A DNA stretch of 64,000 nt from Jiulongibacter sediminis (GTDB taxonomy: Bacteria; Bacteroidota; Bacteroidia; Cytophagales; Spirosomataceae). The stretch is from positions 124,001 through 188,000 of the forward strand of contig NZ_LGTQ01000012.1 in assembly GCF_001306455.1 (NCBI RefSeq), given 5' to 3'. Below, in pieces: positions 1 through 9,300 of the stretch (position 1 is its first letter; each line of letters opens with the position of its first letter). The notes under the pieces were generated by a model. That model saw nothing but the letters and a program-made list of their open reading frames with translations. It was not told the origin of the DNA and did not search any database. A program made the translations under genes and the position numbers.

Positions 1-572
1 CACTCAATGAGGAAATTGAACACCAGAAGCAAAACAAGAAAGATTCTGATAAGTTGATCCTTAAATACAAAGATCAACAGATGAATGTGCGTAATAATCG
101 TGAATATGACGCCATCTCAAAAGAACTGGAACTTCAGGAGCTTGAAATTCAATTAGCCGATAAGAGAATTAGAGAAACTGAATATAAAATCAAAACCAAA
201 GAGCAGGATATTGAGGAAACTCAATCAAAGCTTGACGCGAGAAAAGAGGTTTTGGAGCAAAAAAGAAAAGAACTTGACAAGCTTATCGTAGAAAGCCAGG
301 AAGAAGAAGAAAAACTTTTGAAGTCAAGTGCAAGACAAGCTAAGAAAGTAGAGGAAAGATTGCTTAAGGCTTACACTAAAATTCGTGGCGGTGCTAAGAA
401 CGGCCTTGCGGTTGTTGCTATTGATCGTGGAGCTTGCGGTGGATGTTTTAACGTAGTTCCTCCTCAGATTCAGGCTGACGTTATGGAAAAATTAAAAATC
501 ATCGTTTGTGAGCATTGCGGAAGAATTCTTGCTGATGCAGACTCAATCAAAGTTCACAGAAAAAGAAAATAA
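1..572 (+). CDS. C4-type zinc ribbon protein, 5' end outside the window
   Basis: The reading frame is open from the first bases of the window, so the true start lies upstream. The visible part is about 190 residues. The first two thirds are a highly charged Lys/Glu/Gln-rich coiled coil, and the C-terminus carries two CxxC knuckles (CGGC and CEHC, about 20 residues apart) that form a C4 zinc ribbon. This is the architecture of the CT398-like / zf-RING_7 family, whose biochemical role is poorly defined and is thought to involve nucleic acid or protein binding. The protein ends in a basic tail and is followed after about 30 nt by a hairpin with a T run. Family assignment is fairly sure; function is not. 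Confidence 0.85.
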   Translation, partial: LNEEIEHQKQNKKDSDKLILKYKDQQMNVRNNREYDAISKELELQELEIQLADKRIRETEYKIKTKEQDIEETQSKLDARKEVLEQKRKELDKLIVESQEEEEKLLKSSARQAKKVEERLLKAYTKIRGGAKNGLAVVAIDRGACGGCFNVVPPQIQADVMEKLKIIVCEHCGRILADADSIKVHRKRK

Positions 573-602
573 GAAGAGAAAAAGCTCTTTTAAATATGAA
601 AA

Positions 603-631
603 GGCAAGCCCCATCAGGCTTGTCTTTTTTT
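603..631 (+). terminator. Rho-independent terminator of the zinc ribbon gene
   Basis: Stem GGCAAGCC / GGCTTGTC (one G-U pair) with a CCATCA loop, followed by seven T. The T run and right arm lie inside the last codons of the convergent EamA gene, so the two genes share this DNA at their 3' ends. Confidence 0.8.
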
Positions 632-1486
632 ATACTGTCCTATATAAAGTGCCGCCATCACCACGATTAATCCACCCAATGTAAAGAGCGTGAAAGGCTC
701 GTGAAGTATAAAATAGGCATACGCAAACCCAAAAATCGGGCACAGGAATAGAAATAATGAGGCCTTGACCGTATCAGTGGAAAGAAGCCACAACCATAAA
801 TACACGGCTAACCCGGAGATGGGCAAACCAAGCCATAAAGCTGATAACCCAAAATCCATATCATAGCTATTTAGACCTCGATCATAAAAAAACAAAGTCA
901 CCGGCAGAAGAAAAAGAGCTCCGAAAAATGCCTGCCAACCATTAATGGTCAGCTTCGTCAGACTCCATTTTACTGAGCTGTAATAAATAGCTGCAGAAGA
1001 ATAAGCAAGCGTACTTAAACCTAAAAGGAAAAGCCCTTTCGGCGAAGCGTAGGCATTGCCCAGCAAAGGGTAAACAGCCAGAACAACTCCCGTTAGACCT
1101 AACACCAAAGCCAGTACTTCATTTGATTTTACTTTTCTGCCTGCTGCAACGGCTGATAGCACACTAATCACCAATGGATTCACACCAACCTGCAAAGCTC
1201 CGATTCCGGCAGCAACTTCATGAATTGCTAACGCAAACAACCCAAGGGCTACGGTAACATTTAACAATCCGAAAATAGCCAGCTGTAGCCATTCTTTGCC
1301 CTGGGGTCTCCTGCCTTTCAAAAAGAGATAAGACAAAACCAACAAACACAAGGCTGCCAGCATAAAACGTACCTGATAAAGCACCAGCGGCTGTACTGAG
1401 ACCATTCCTAATTTTGCCGCCACAGAGGCAGATGACCAAATCATAGCGAATAAAACGCCGAGCAAATAGAATCGTGCTGATGACAT
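614..1486 (-). CDS. EamA/DMT-family transporter
   Basis: Inner-membrane protein of about 290 residues with roughly ten hydrophobic helices arranged as two EamA repeats, the layout of drug/metabolite exporters of the RhaT/YdcZ/RarD group. The substrate cannot be told from sequence. The frame stays open upstream to 1540, but that extension reads through the metK terminator hairpin (1512-1535). The start is therefore placed at the ATG at 1486, giving the product MSSARFYLLG.... It lies downstream of metK on the same strand but is separated from it by that terminator. The 3' end overlaps the terminator of the convergent upstream gene. Confidence 0.85.
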   Translation of the reverse strand: MSSARFYLLGVLFAMIWSSASVAAKLGMVSVQPLVLYQVRFMLAALCLLVLSYLFLKGRRPQGKEWLQLAIFGLLNVTVALGLFALAIHEVAAGIGALQVGVNPLVISVLSAVAAGRKVKSNEVLALVLGLTGVVLAVYPLLGNAYASPKGLFLLGLSTLAYSSAAIYYSSVKWSLTKLTINGWQAFFGALFLLPVTLFFYDRGLNSYDMDFGLSALWLGLPISGLAVYLWLWLLSTDTVKASLFLFLCPIFGFAYAYFILHEPFTLFTLGGLIVVMAALYIGQYKKRQA

Positions 1487-1500
1487 TATGGCAAAAGTGA

Positions 1501-1535
1501 AAACAAAAAAGCTCACAGCCAAAAGACTGTGAGCT
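1501..1535 (-). terminator. Rho-independent terminator of metK
   Basis: Perfect 8-bp stem GCTCACAG / CTGTGAGC (1512-1519 with 1528-1535) and an 8-nt loop. On the minus strand it is followed by TTTTTTGTTTT. It begins 22 nt after the metK stop codon. Confidence 0.9.
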
Positions 1536-1557
1536 TCCATTATAATTCAATTCGTTT

Positions 1558-2847
1558 TTATAGACCAAAGGCTTGTTTTACCTGATCAATATAATCAAGC
1601 TTCTCCCAGGTAAACAACTCAACCTCCTGCTCTACTTTTTGACCAGCGTTTTCAAAAACTTTGGTCACTGTTTGAGGTTCACGCCCCATGTGTCCATAGG
1701 CAGCCGTTTCAGAGTATATTGGAGTTCTTAATTTCAATCTCTGCTCAATAGCATATGGTCTCATATCAAAAATACGCTCGACAATCTTAGCTATCTCACC
1801 ATCTTTCATTTTCTTACCATCTGCACCCTTCACTTTTGCCGTACCATAAGTATCTACAAAAATACCACAAGGTTTAGCCACACCAATAGCATAAGAAACC
1901 TGAACTAATACCTCAGAAGCAACACCTGCCGCTACAAGGTTTTTAGCGATATGACGAGTAGCATAAGCCGCCGAACGGTCAACTTTTGATGGGTCTTTTC
2001 CGGAAAAAGCTCCACCACCATGAGCACCTTTTCCGCCGTAAGTATCAACAATGATCTTTCTTCCAGTAAGACCGGTATCGCCATGAGGCCCACCGATTAC
2101 AAATTTACCGGTAGGGTTAATGTGATATTGAATCTGGTCATTGAAAAGCTTTTTAAGACTCGGCTTCAATTTCTTCTTTACTCTAGGTATCACATAGTTG
2201 ATAATATCCGACTTGATTTTTGCCAACATCTCCTCATCCTCAGCGAAATCATCGTGCTGAGTAGAAACTACGATGGTATCAATTCTTTGTGGCTTGTTAC
2301 TATCAGAGTACTCAATAGTTACCTGAGCCTTGGCATCAGGTCTAAGATATTTGATCCTTTTATTTTCACGCCTTACATCAGCCAGTTCCTGAAGAATTTT
2401 GTGAGATAAATCCAATGCCAACGGCATGTAATTATCTGTTTCTACGGTAGCATAGCCAAACATCATTCCCTGATCACCAGCACCCTGTGCATTCGCTTTG
2501 GCTTCAAAACCGTCATCCGATTTTCTGTCAACACCCTGATTTATATCCGCTGATTGCTCATGAATAGCAGAAATAACTCCGCAAGAGTTGGCCTCAAACA
2601 TGTAATCAGCCTTTGTATAACCGATTTTCATGATCACATCTCTCGCAATAGTTTGTACATCAAGATATGTATTGGTGTTAACCTCTCCGGCAAGTACTAC
2701 CTGACCTGTGGTTACCAAGGTTTCACAAGCAACTTTAGAATTAGGGTCAAAAGCTAAGAAGTGATCAATCAGAGCGTCAGAAATCTGGTCAGCAACTTTA
2801 TCAGGGTGTCCTTCTGAAACAGACTCGGAGGTGAATAAATATGGCAT
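1558..2847 (-). CDS. metK: S-adenosylmethionine synthase
   Basis: Cytosolic enzyme that makes S-adenosylmethionine from methionine and ATP. The 429-residue product begins with the family signature [19 protein letters not shown]. It carries the phosphate-binding [19 protein letters not shown] segment around residue 280 and the conserved GAGDQG loop around residue 123. It is somewhat longer than the E. coli enzyme (384), as is usual in Bacteroidota, with the extra length in the middle and C-terminal parts. The 294-nt space upstream (2848-3141) holds the lipA terminator at its far end. No clear SAM riboswitch or TAnnTTTG box was found there. Confidence 0.97.
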   Translation of the reverse strand: MPYLFTSESVSEGHPDKVADQISDALIDHFLAFDPNSKVACETLVTTGQVVLAGEVNTNTYLDVQTIARDVIMKIGYTKADYMFEANSCGVISAIHEQSADINQGVDRKSDDGFEAKANAQGAGDQGMMFGYATVETDNYMPLALDLSHKILQELADVRRENKRIKYLRPDAKAQVTIEYSDSNKPQRIDTIVVSTQHDDFAEDEEMLAKIKSDIINYVIPRVKKKLKPSLKKLFNDQIQYHINPTGKFVIGGPHGDTGLTGRKIIVDTYGGKGAHGGGAFSGKDPSKVDRSAAYATRHIAKNLVAAGVASEVLVQVSYAIGVAKPCGIFVDTYGTAKVKGADGKKMKDGEIAKIVERIFDMRPYAIEQRLKLRTPIYSETAAYGHMGREPQTVTKVFENAGQKVEQEVELFTWEKLDYIDQVKQAFGL

Positions 2848-3108
2848 GTTTACTTATTGTTAGTAGAAATACGTTTTTTAAATGTTCCCATTATTAGTGC
2901 CAAATTTCACCAACCGCCTTCTTTTACAGGAAATGAGGAAAAAGACACTTTCTTGCATGGCAAAAATGCGAATTATTTACGAATACTCTAAAAAGAGGTT
3001 AAATTTTCTTCAGACGTTTTCACTACCAGATGTTTTATCTACAAAAAGTCAAAATTGCAGATAATTGAAAACTGTGGTTTCGAATAAAAATAATATGACC
3101 CTATGTCG

Positions 3109-3133
3109 AAAAAAAAGCCCGGCAAACCAGGCT
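3109..3133 (-). terminator. Rho-independent terminator of lipA
   Basis: On the minus strand the stem is AGCCTGG / CCGGGCT (one T-G pair) with a TTTG loop, followed by eight T. It starts 8 nt after the lipA stop. Confidence 0.85.
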
Positions 3134-3141
3134 CAATATCT

Positions 3142-4011
3142 TTAAACATTCACATGTCTCTCCGAATGGTAAGACGACCTTACCAAAGGGCCGGACTCAA
3201 CGTACTTCAAACCCCTTTTCAAACCTTCCTCCCTAAACAGATCAAAAAGATCAGGATGAATAAACTCAATCACCTCATGATGCATTTTGGTCGGCTGAAG
3301 GTATTGACCCAAAGTCAGAATATCACAACCATTCTCTACCAGATCATCCATGGCTTTAAAAACCTCCTCTTTGGTTTCTCCTAAACCCAGCATAATACCG
3401 GTCTTGGTTCTTTTCCCAAATTCCTTAGTTCTTCTGATTTGCTCGAGACTTCTAGCGTATTTCGCCTGAGGGCGTACAGGTCTGTAGAGCCTTTCAACCG
3501 TTTCTACATTATGAGAAACTACTTCCTGACCCGCCGAAATCATTCTGTATAGAGCTTCCCAGTTCCCCTTGGTGTCCGGGATCAACGTTTCAATCGTAGT
3601 GGAAGGTGAAAGCTCTTTGGTTTTAACCACCGTCTGATACCATATTTCAGCCCCTCTATCCTTTAGCTCATCCCTGTTTACCGAGGTCAGAACGGCATGC
3701 TTCACACCCATAGTTTTTATAGCCTCAGCAACACGTTGGGGTTCATCTTTATCATACTCCGTTGGTCGGCCAGTGGCCACTGCACAGAAAGTACAGCTTC
3801 GGGTACAAACATTCCCTAAAATCATAAAAGTGGCTGTACCCTCACCCCAGCACTCACCCATGTTTGGGCAGTTACCAGATTGACAAATTGTATGAAGGTT
3901 ATTTTGATCTACTACCTCCCGAACTTTCCTATAGTTTTCTCCGATTGGTAATTTTACACGTAGCCAATCAGGCCTTTTGGCTCTGGCCGGCTTATCTTTT
4001 GCCTCTACCAT
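3142..4011 (-). CDS. lipA: Lipoyl synthase
   Basis: Radical-SAM enzyme that inserts two sulfurs into octanoyl-lipoyl domains. The 289-residue product shows all expected iron-sulfur ligands: the auxiliary cluster CX4CX5C at C43, C48 and C54, the radical-SAM CX3CX2C at C69, C73 and C76, and the C-terminal RSSYH segment whose serine ligates the auxiliary cluster. It starts 2 nt after the stop of the upstream secreted hypothetical protein, so the two are probably co-transcribed even though no functional link is obvious. Confidence 0.97.
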   Translation of the reverse strand: MVEAKDKPARAKRPDWLRVKLPIGENYRKVREVVDQNNLHTICQSGNCPNMGECWGEGTATFMILGNVCTRSCTFCAVATGRPTEYDKDEPQRVAEAIKTMGVKHAVLTSVNRDELKDRGAEIWYQTVVKTKELSPSTTIETLIPDTKGNWEALYRMISAGQEVVSHNVETVERLYRPVRPQAKYARSLEQIRRTKEFGKRTKTGIMLGLGETKEEVFKAMDDLVENGCDILTLGQYLQPTKMHHEVIEFIHPDLFDLFREEGLKRGLKYVESGPLVRSSYHSERHVNV

Positions 4012-4013
4012 TC

Positions 4014-4793
4014 TTATTTTTTGATTAATCTTTTGTTTCCGAAATACAAAGTTAGGTATGCCGTGGCATAAGCCTTTGCATTCGTAGAAAGTTTTGGAGA
4101 AATAATTTCAGGCTCTCTGGTAAAGAGCTCAAGAGTAGTGCCCAATTCAAACCCGGTAATATTATCGCCAAAAGTACTCATATCTATACTCGTTGCAGCT
4201 TTAATATGAATACCGGGATTGATCTTTGAATTATTCAAAAAGCCCTGCCAGATACTACTGGAACCCCTTATACTGTTATAATCTGTATGGATGTCAGGAT
4301 CGTACTGAGTAAGTATTGCCGCCTCACCAGCGTCTCTTCCATATTTGATATAATAGGGCTTTTGAATACCAATAGAAGGCCCGACAGCCAAAATCCCGCT
4401 CAATCCAATACTCGAGTCTCCATTCTTTTTGAAGAAATACCACTCACGACCGTACTCAGGCCTGACCACAAAAAAATAGTTTGTTTTACCAAAAATAAAT
4501 TTCGCTCCCAGAGCCGGGTTTGAGCTCGTACTTTCTTTCGGATGTTTCAGGTTCACCGCTTCAAGTGCTATGTATCTGTGAACCGGTAGCCTCCTGTCTG
4601 TATTTATAGGAGTAGAGCTTCTAAAAACAAGCCCCCCTAAAATTCCTGAATGGGTGTTTGTAGTGACACCATATGCAAAATACTTTGAGTCCATCTGATC
4701 AGACTCCTCTGTTGAAGAATCTCCCAGCTGCCCCCTGGCACTCGCAAATGCGAAAAACGCAATCAGAAAGAAGTAGACCTTGCTTTTAGTCAT
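4014..4793 (-). CDS. Secreted hypothetical protein, probably outer-membrane associated
   Basis: 259 residues with a clear N-terminal signal peptide (hydrophobic run from residue 6, cleavage near ASARG-Q). The mature part alternates polar and hydrophobic residues, is rich in Tyr/Phe/Gly, and ends in a strand-like segment (TAYLTLYFG), suggesting an outer-membrane beta-barrel or beta-sandwich. I do not recognise a named family. The stop lies 2 nt before lipA, pointing to one transcript. Confidence 0.7.
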   Translation of the reverse strand: MTKSKVYFFLIAFFAFASARGQLGDSSTEESDQMDSKYFAYGVTTNTHSGILGGLVFRSSTPINTDRRLPVHRYIALEAVNLKHPKESTSSNPALGAKFIFGKTNYFFVVRPEYGREWYFFKKNGDSSIGLSGILAVGPSIGIQKPYYIKYGRDAGEAAILTQYDPDIHTDYNSIRGSSSIWQGFLNNSKINPGIHIKAATSIDMSTFGDNITGFELGTTLELFTREPEIISPKLSTNAKAYATAYLTLYFGNKRLIKK

Positions 4794-4928
4794 AAAGATT
4801 ATCGAAGAGATAAATATAGATTTAATAGCTTAACAGTCCTAGTCAATTATTTTTTTCTAAGTTTATCAGTTTAGTTAGTAACGGATTTAGGGCCAAAAAG
4901 ATTTATTTTACTCCAACAAATTCTTGTT

Positions 4929-5819
4929 TTGCAAAACTGGGACTTCTACATCAAAGAATTTAAGAATTACCTCAAACTGGAGAGAGGTCTTTCAGAGAAT
5001 AGCATTGAAGCTTATGAAAGAGATGCTATTAAGCTCAAAAACTTCAGCCGAAAAGCAGCACCAGTGCAAATTGACAGTGACGACTTAAGTCTTATTCTCA
5101 ATGAGCTGAATGATATGGAGATAGCACCAACATCGCAGGCTCGGATGCTCAGCGGCTGGAAAGCCTTCTACAGATTTCTTCTCCTTGAAGAACACCTCAG
5201 CATCGACCCAACTGAGCTATTGGAAAGTCCAAGGACTCGAAGAAAAATACCTGAGGTATTACATTTCCATGAGATAGAGCAAATGCTTGAAGCCATTGAC
5301 CACTCCACCGATGAAGGAACCCGGAACCGGGCCATTTTAGAAACAATGTACAGCTGTGGACTCAGGGTATCAGAACTTACATCTCTTCGGCTAAGTGACT
5401 GCCATTTTGAGGAAGGCTACATTCAGGTGACCGGAAAAGGGGAGAAAACAAGGCTTATTCCTATTGGAGGGCAGGCCATAAAATTCACAGAAATCTACCT
5501 AAAAAGTATCCGAAATTTTCAAGAGGCAAAACCGGAGGCGGAAGACATTCTTTTTCTCAATCGAAGAGGTGGCCAGCTAAGCAGGGTCATGATATTTATG
5601 ATTATCAAAGACCTGGCCACCAAAGCCGGAATTAAAAAGGAGGTATCACCGCATACTTTTCGACATAGTTTTGCGACACACCTGATTGAAGGTGGAGCAG
5701 ATTTACGGGCCGTACAGGAAATGCTTGGCCATGCCAGTATTACCACAACGGAGATTTACACTCACCTTGACAGAGCCTATCTTCAGCAAACTATTCAGCA
5801 GTTTCATCCAAGAGCCTAA
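4929..5819 (+). CDS. xerD: Tyrosine recombinase XerD
   Basis: Site-specific recombinase of the XerC/D type that resolves chromosome dimers at dif. The 296-residue product has the N-terminal SAM-like core-binding domain (residues 1-90) and the catalytic domain with the full set R146, K170, H242, R245, H268 and nucleophile Y277. The start is a TTG at 4929; the only in-frame triplets just upstream are ATT, CTT and GTT, and the product then begins exactly where XerD homologues do. It stands alone, with no integron or phage genes around, which supports a housekeeping role. Its last 4 nt overlap the convergent hydrolase gene. Confidence 0.93.
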   Translation: MQNWDFYIKEFKNYLKLERGLSENSIEAYERDAIKLKNFSRKAAPVQIDSDDLSLILNELNDMEIAPTSQARMLSGWKAFYRFLLLEEHLSIDPTELLESPRTRRKIPEVLHFHEIEQMLEAIDHSTDEGTRNRAILETMYSCGLRVSELTSLRLSDCHFEEGYIQVTGKGEKTRLIPIGGQAIKFTEIYLKSIRNFQEAKPEAEDILFLNRRGGQLSRVMIFMIIKDLATKAGIKKEVSPHTFRHSFATHLIEGGADLRAVQEMLGHASITTTEIYTHLDRAYLQQTIQQFHPRA

Positions 5820-6538
5820 CGAAAGCAGCTTTCCAGAAAATCTCTTGTAATGCCGGCACAGCTATGCGGTGCTTCCATCATACCGGCATGGGCAACGTGA
5901 TCAAGAATTAAAATATAAGGCATTGACAGCAGTTCAAGTTGAGCCATTGAATCTTCAAAAGGGATGAACTTATCTTCCTTACCAACAATAAACATCACAG
6001 GCATTCTGAGCTTTTTGAGAACAGAACTCCTGTCTGGTCGAGACTTCATAGCCATTGTGGCCTGAATGAGGGCCTCTTCAGGTAGTTTTTTATTGTCGTC
6101 TAATTGTTGACGGATGTAGACCCCGTTTTTTCTTTTGAAGGTCTCATTGTACATATTTGGGAGAAAACCTTCAATAAATGCAGCAGTGCCTTTCCTTTTT
6201 ATAAAGGCAGCCGTTTTATCCCGAGTTTTTTGTTTCTCTTCAGAATCGGCATAGGCGGTGGAGTGAAACAAGCCCAGCCCCGCAAGGTACTCGGCATGCT
6301 TTTCAGCATATGCTAAAGAAATGTACCCACCCATGGAATGCCCTATCAATACAAAACGCGTGATTTTACGTTCTTCAATTTCAGAGTGAACCCATTGTGC
6401 ATATTGATCAATAGTTTGACAAAACGCAATTTTTGAGTAATCAAGGGTTATAAAATTATAATTGTCAGGCAGCATGGGTAAAAAAGTATCCCATATGTCG
6501 GCATTTTCGCCAAAGCCATGCAACAGAACTACGTTCAT
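5816..6538 (-). CDS. Alpha/beta hydrolase
   Basis: 240 residues starting directly with the first core strand and oxyanion loop (MNVVLLHGFGE). The nucleophile elbow is GHSMGG. The acid is probably in GKEDKFIPF and the histidine in HVAHAGMMEAP, so the triad looks complete. There is no signal peptide, hence it is cytosolic. The substrate is unknown; the size and lid resemble small esterase/lactonase-like members. The start overlaps the upstream lipoprotein gene by ATGA (6535-6538), indicating translational coupling. Confidence 0.85.
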   Translation of the reverse strand: MNVVLLHGFGENADIWDTFLPMLPDNYNFITLDYSKIAFCQTIDQYAQWVHSEIEERKITRFVLIGHSMGGYISLAYAEKHAEYLAGLGLFHSTAYADSEEKQKTRDKTAAFIKRKGTAAFIEGFLPNMYNETFKRKNGVYIRQQLDDNKKLPEEALIQATMAMKSRPDRSSVLKKLRMPVMFIVGKEDKFIPFEDSMAQLELLSMPYILILDHVAHAGMMEAPHSCAGITRDFLESCFR

Positions 6539-7095
6539 CTATTCTTTTGAAAAGGGTTCCTAATTTTCCTCCTTCTTTTACGAAAGAGCTTTTTGAGACC
6601 AAAAATTAGGAATAAAATTGAAGCTACCCCAAACAAGAGAACCAAAGTCTGCAATTTTAATACAGCCATTACCACTGCTATCACCAGAAAAACAGTCCCG
6701 ATAAGCAGATTTGCTCCAAACTGCCTCCAAAACTTCCTCCGTTTCTTTTTCTTCTTTTCCTTTTCTTTCAATTTCTGCTTTGAAGGCTCTGGCCCTTGCT
6801 GAAATTGCTCACTTTTAAGCTTAACCGAAAAAGCCGGAATGTGCACTTCTTTGTCTTTTAGCTTTAATTCTGGAAAATAGGTTTTGACCTTTTCAATCTT
6901 TGGAGCAGACTTAACCGGAACCACTTCAAGTTTAGGCTCTTTTTTGATAAGCTCAGGTAGTTTTAGCTTCAATTTCTTTTCAGGCATCCTGTAATTAACA
7001 GCTACCGGAGCATGAAAATAAGCCTGCTGAGTCCTACAAGAGGCGAAAAGAAAACTTATTATAATTAGAAAGCTTACGGGTTTCAGGTTAGGCAT
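6535..7095 (-). CDS. Small lipoprotein with basic linker and C-terminal membrane hairpin
   Basis: 186 residues. The N-terminus is a lipoprotein signal (IIISFLFASC, with Cys as the first mature residue). The middle is a Lys/Pro/Glu-rich low-complexity stretch, then a run of Lys and Arg, then two adjacent hydrophobic helices (residues about 125-165) and a basic tail. Having both a lipobox and C-terminal membrane helices is odd for one protein. Similar small proteins are common in Cytophagales without known function. It is coupled to the downstream hydrolase by a 4-nt overlap. Confidence 0.65.
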   Translation of the reverse strand: MPNLKPVSFLIIISFLFASCRTQQAYFHAPVAVNYRMPEKKLKLKLPELIKKEPKLEVVPVKSAPKIEKVKTYFPELKLKDKEVHIPAFSVKLKSEQFQQGPEPSKQKLKEKEKKKKKRRKFWRQFGANLLIGTVFLVIAVVMAVLKLQTLVLLFGVASILFLIFGLKKLFRKRRRKIRNPFQKNR

Positions 7096-7096
7096 A

Positions 7097-7137
7097 TAAA
7101 AAAAGCGTTGAACAGACTATTGAGCCTATTCAACGCT
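7097..7137 (-). terminator. Rho-independent terminator of clpX
   Basis: Nine-bp stem AGCGTTGAA / TTCAACGCT with a 16-nt loop, followed on the minus strand by seven T. It lies 25 nt after the clpX stop. Confidence 0.85.
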
Positions 7138-7161
7138 ATGCTTTCAATTCTTGGTATTCTA

Positions 7162-8421
7162 TTAAGCAACTAATTTGAGCTCGTAATACGAGGAATGCTC
7201 AAACTTCTTCTCGGCATACGCCTTGGTTACTTCAAATTCTTTCACATCCTCCTCTGAGGGCAATTCAAACATCGCATCTGTCAGAATTGCTTCACAGATT
7301 GACCTTAAACCACGGGCACCGAGCTTAAAGATAACCGCCTGATCTACAATATAATCAAGAGCATCGTCAGTGAATTTTAATTTAATTCCCTCCATACCGA
7401 AAAGCTTTTTGTACTGCTTCATCAGTGAGTTTTTAGGTTCAACAAGAATACGCTTCAACGTATCCTTATCCAGCGGATTGAGATAAGTCAAAAGCGGCAA
7501 GCGACCTATAAGTTCAGGAATCAAACCAAAAGACTTCAAATCTTGCTGAGTCACAAAACGCAATACATTCTCATTTTCCCAGATGCGATTCATCTTCTTA
7601 TCGGTTGAGAAACCGATAGGGGCTTTATTGATACGTTTAGCAATATGGCGGTCAATGCCATCAAAAGCACCACCACAAATGAAGAGAATGTTTTGGGTAT
7701 TGATCTGCACCAAAGGCTGTTCAGGGTGCTTTCTACCTCCCTGAGGTGGAACACTCACTACTGATCCTTCCAATAACTTCAATAAACCTTGCTGAACACC
7801 TTCTCCACTCACATCTCTGGTAATCGACGGATTATCGGATTTGCGGGAAATCTTGTCAACCTCGTCAATGTAGACAATGCCTCTTTCTGCAAGCTCCGGA
7901 TTATAATCAGCAGCTTGAAGAAGCCTGCTCAAAATGCTTTCAACGTCTTCTCCCACATAGCCAGCCTCCGTTAACACAGTAGCATCAGCAATAGCAAATG
8001 GCACCTGAAGCATTTTAGCAATGGTGCGAGCCAGGTAGGTTTTACCTGTACCCGTCTCACCAACCATAATGATGTTTGATTTTTCAATCGTTACATCGTC
8101 CGTAGAATCGGGCTGCATGAGTCGCTTGTAGTGATTATAAACCGCTACAGAAAGAACTTTCTTAGCTTCATCCTGACCTATTACAAAATCATCAAGATAG
8201 TTTTTAAGATCAATCGGAGGTTTAAGATCAAACTTTGGCAACTCCGACTTTTTCTTCTTTTTCTTGCCTTTCGGGTTTACCCCAAAAAGCTCTTGTTGTA
8301 CTAAATCATGTCCCTGTACTATACAGTGGTTACATATGTGCCCGTCAGTTCCGGAAAGTAAAAGATCTACTTCGTTCTTTTTACGTCCGCAAAACGAGCA
8401 AAAAGGCTCTTTATACGCCAT
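7162..8421 (-). CDS. clpX: ATP-dependent Clp protease ATP-binding subunit ClpX
   Basis: AAA+ unfoldase that feeds substrates to ClpP. The 419-residue product has the N-terminal C4 zinc-binding domain (CSFC near residue 8 and CNHC near residue 30), Walker A GETGTGKT, the pore loop GYVGEDV, Walker B IVYIDEVDKI, and the ClpP-docking IGF-type loop region (RINKAPIGFS). It is downstream of clpP and tig on the same strand, the standard protein quality-control neighbourhood, and ends with its own terminator. Confidence 0.97.
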   Translation of the reverse strand: MAYKEPFCSFCGRKKNEVDLLLSGTDGHICNHCIVQGHDLVQQELFGVNPKGKKKKKKSELPKFDLKPPIDLKNYLDDFVIGQDEAKKVLSVAVYNHYKRLMQPDSTDDVTIEKSNIIMVGETGTGKTYLARTIAKMLQVPFAIADATVLTEAGYVGEDVESILSRLLQAADYNPELAERGIVYIDEVDKISRKSDNPSITRDVSGEGVQQGLLKLLEGSVVSVPPQGGRKHPEQPLVQINTQNILFICGGAFDGIDRHIAKRINKAPIGFSTDKKMNRIWENENVLRFVTQQDLKSFGLIPELIGRLPLLTYLNPLDKDTLKRILVEPKNSLMKQYKKLFGMEGIKLKFTDDALDYIVDQAVIFKLGARGLRSICEAILTDAMFELPSEEDVKEFEVTKAYAEKKFEHSSYYELKLVA

Positions 8422-8511
8422 TTTTAGCTTTATTAAAATTTCCGCAATTTAGTGGAATCTGCCCGAAAAACCTGATTCATATACGTTTAAGGCAGATGCA
8501 AAGACTCCGAA

Positions 8512-9183
8512 TTAATCTCTCGACAACACCTCGTCAATAAGACCATACTTTTGGGCCTCTTCGGCTCTCATCCAATAGTCTCTGTCTGAATCTTTTTCTA
8601 TTTGCTTAAACGTTTTACCAGTATGTTTGGCCAGAATATCGTACAATTCTTTTCTAAGCTCTATGATCTGCTTGACCGAAATCTCCATATCGGTTGACTG
8701 TCCTTGCATTCCACCACTTGGCTGGTGAATCATCACACGGGCGTGAGGCAGTGCTGACCTCTTACCTTCGGCACCGCCGGCAAGTAATACCGCACCCATA
8801 GAAGCAGCCAAAGAGGTGCAAATAGTAGCCACATCAGGTCTTACAAACTGCATGGTATCGTACATTCCTAAACCCGCATATACAGAACCACCCGGGCTGT
8901 TTATGTACATTAGGATATCTTTTTTAGCATCTACTGACTCAAGGAATAGTAGCTGAGCCACCACGATATTGGCAATCTGATCATCAACTCCCGTTCCGAG
9001 GAAAATGATACGATCCATAATTAATCTTGAGAAAACATCAATGGCTGCGAAACGCATAGGACGCTCTTCAATAATGTTAGCGGTCATGTTTTCTACATTG
9101 TGCTTTAAATAGTCATCAACCGTTAAACCACTAAGGCCGCGGTGGTGCACCGCATATTTTCTAAATTCTTCTCCGAAATTCAT
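8512..9183 (-). CDS. clpP: ATP-dependent Clp protease proteolytic subunit ClpP
   Basis: Serine protease forming the tetradecameric chamber used with ClpX. The 223-residue product carries the complete catalytic triad S128 (in SLAASMG), H153 (in MIHQPSGG) and D202 (in DSDRDYW). The N-terminal propeptide of about 20-30 residues is of normal length for Bacteroidota. It is placed between tig (upstream) and clpX (downstream, 90 nt away). Confidence 0.97.
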   Translation of the reverse strand: MNFGEEFRKYAVHHRGLSGLTVDDYLKHNVENMTANIIEERPMRFAAIDVFSRLIMDRIIFLGTGVDDQIANIVVAQLLFLESVDAKKDILMYINSPGGSVYAGLGMYDTMQFVRPDVATICTSLAASMGAVLLAGGAEGKRSALPHARVMIHQPSGGMQGQSTDMEISVKQIIELRKELYDILAKHTGKTFKQIEKDSDRDYWMRAEEAQKYGLIDEVLSRD

Positions 9184-9242
9184 GTATTAATATTAGTTCT
9201 TATCAAATGTAAACAAAAAAGTGAGTTTGGAGGTTCTGCCTA

Positions 9243-9274
9243 ATAAGAAAGCCGAAGCATCGGCTCCGGCTTTC
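9243..9274 (-). terminator. Probable terminator of tig
   Basis: Eight-bp stem GAAAGCCG / CGGCTTTC (9247-9254 with 9267-9274), just after the tig stop on the minus strand. It is followed only by TTATT, so termination may be partial and allow read-through into clpP. Confidence 0.55.
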
Positions 9275-9300
9275 ATTAAGCTTATTTTGCAAGAACCGGA

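Noticed and set aside
1487-1540. Longer EamA transporter start
   Set aside because: The extra residues are encoded by the metK terminator hairpin.
2882-2930. Sigma-54 promoter before metK
   Set aside because: A TTGGCAC occurs but the -12 TTGCA part is lacking at the required distance.
2848-3141. SAM riboswitch upstream of metK
   Set aside because: No stem series or conserved riboswitch core was found; only the lipA terminator is clear.
4929-5819. Integrase of a mobile element
   Set aside because: The gene fits XerD in length and sequence and there are no flanking repeats, tRNA-linked att sites or mobile genes.
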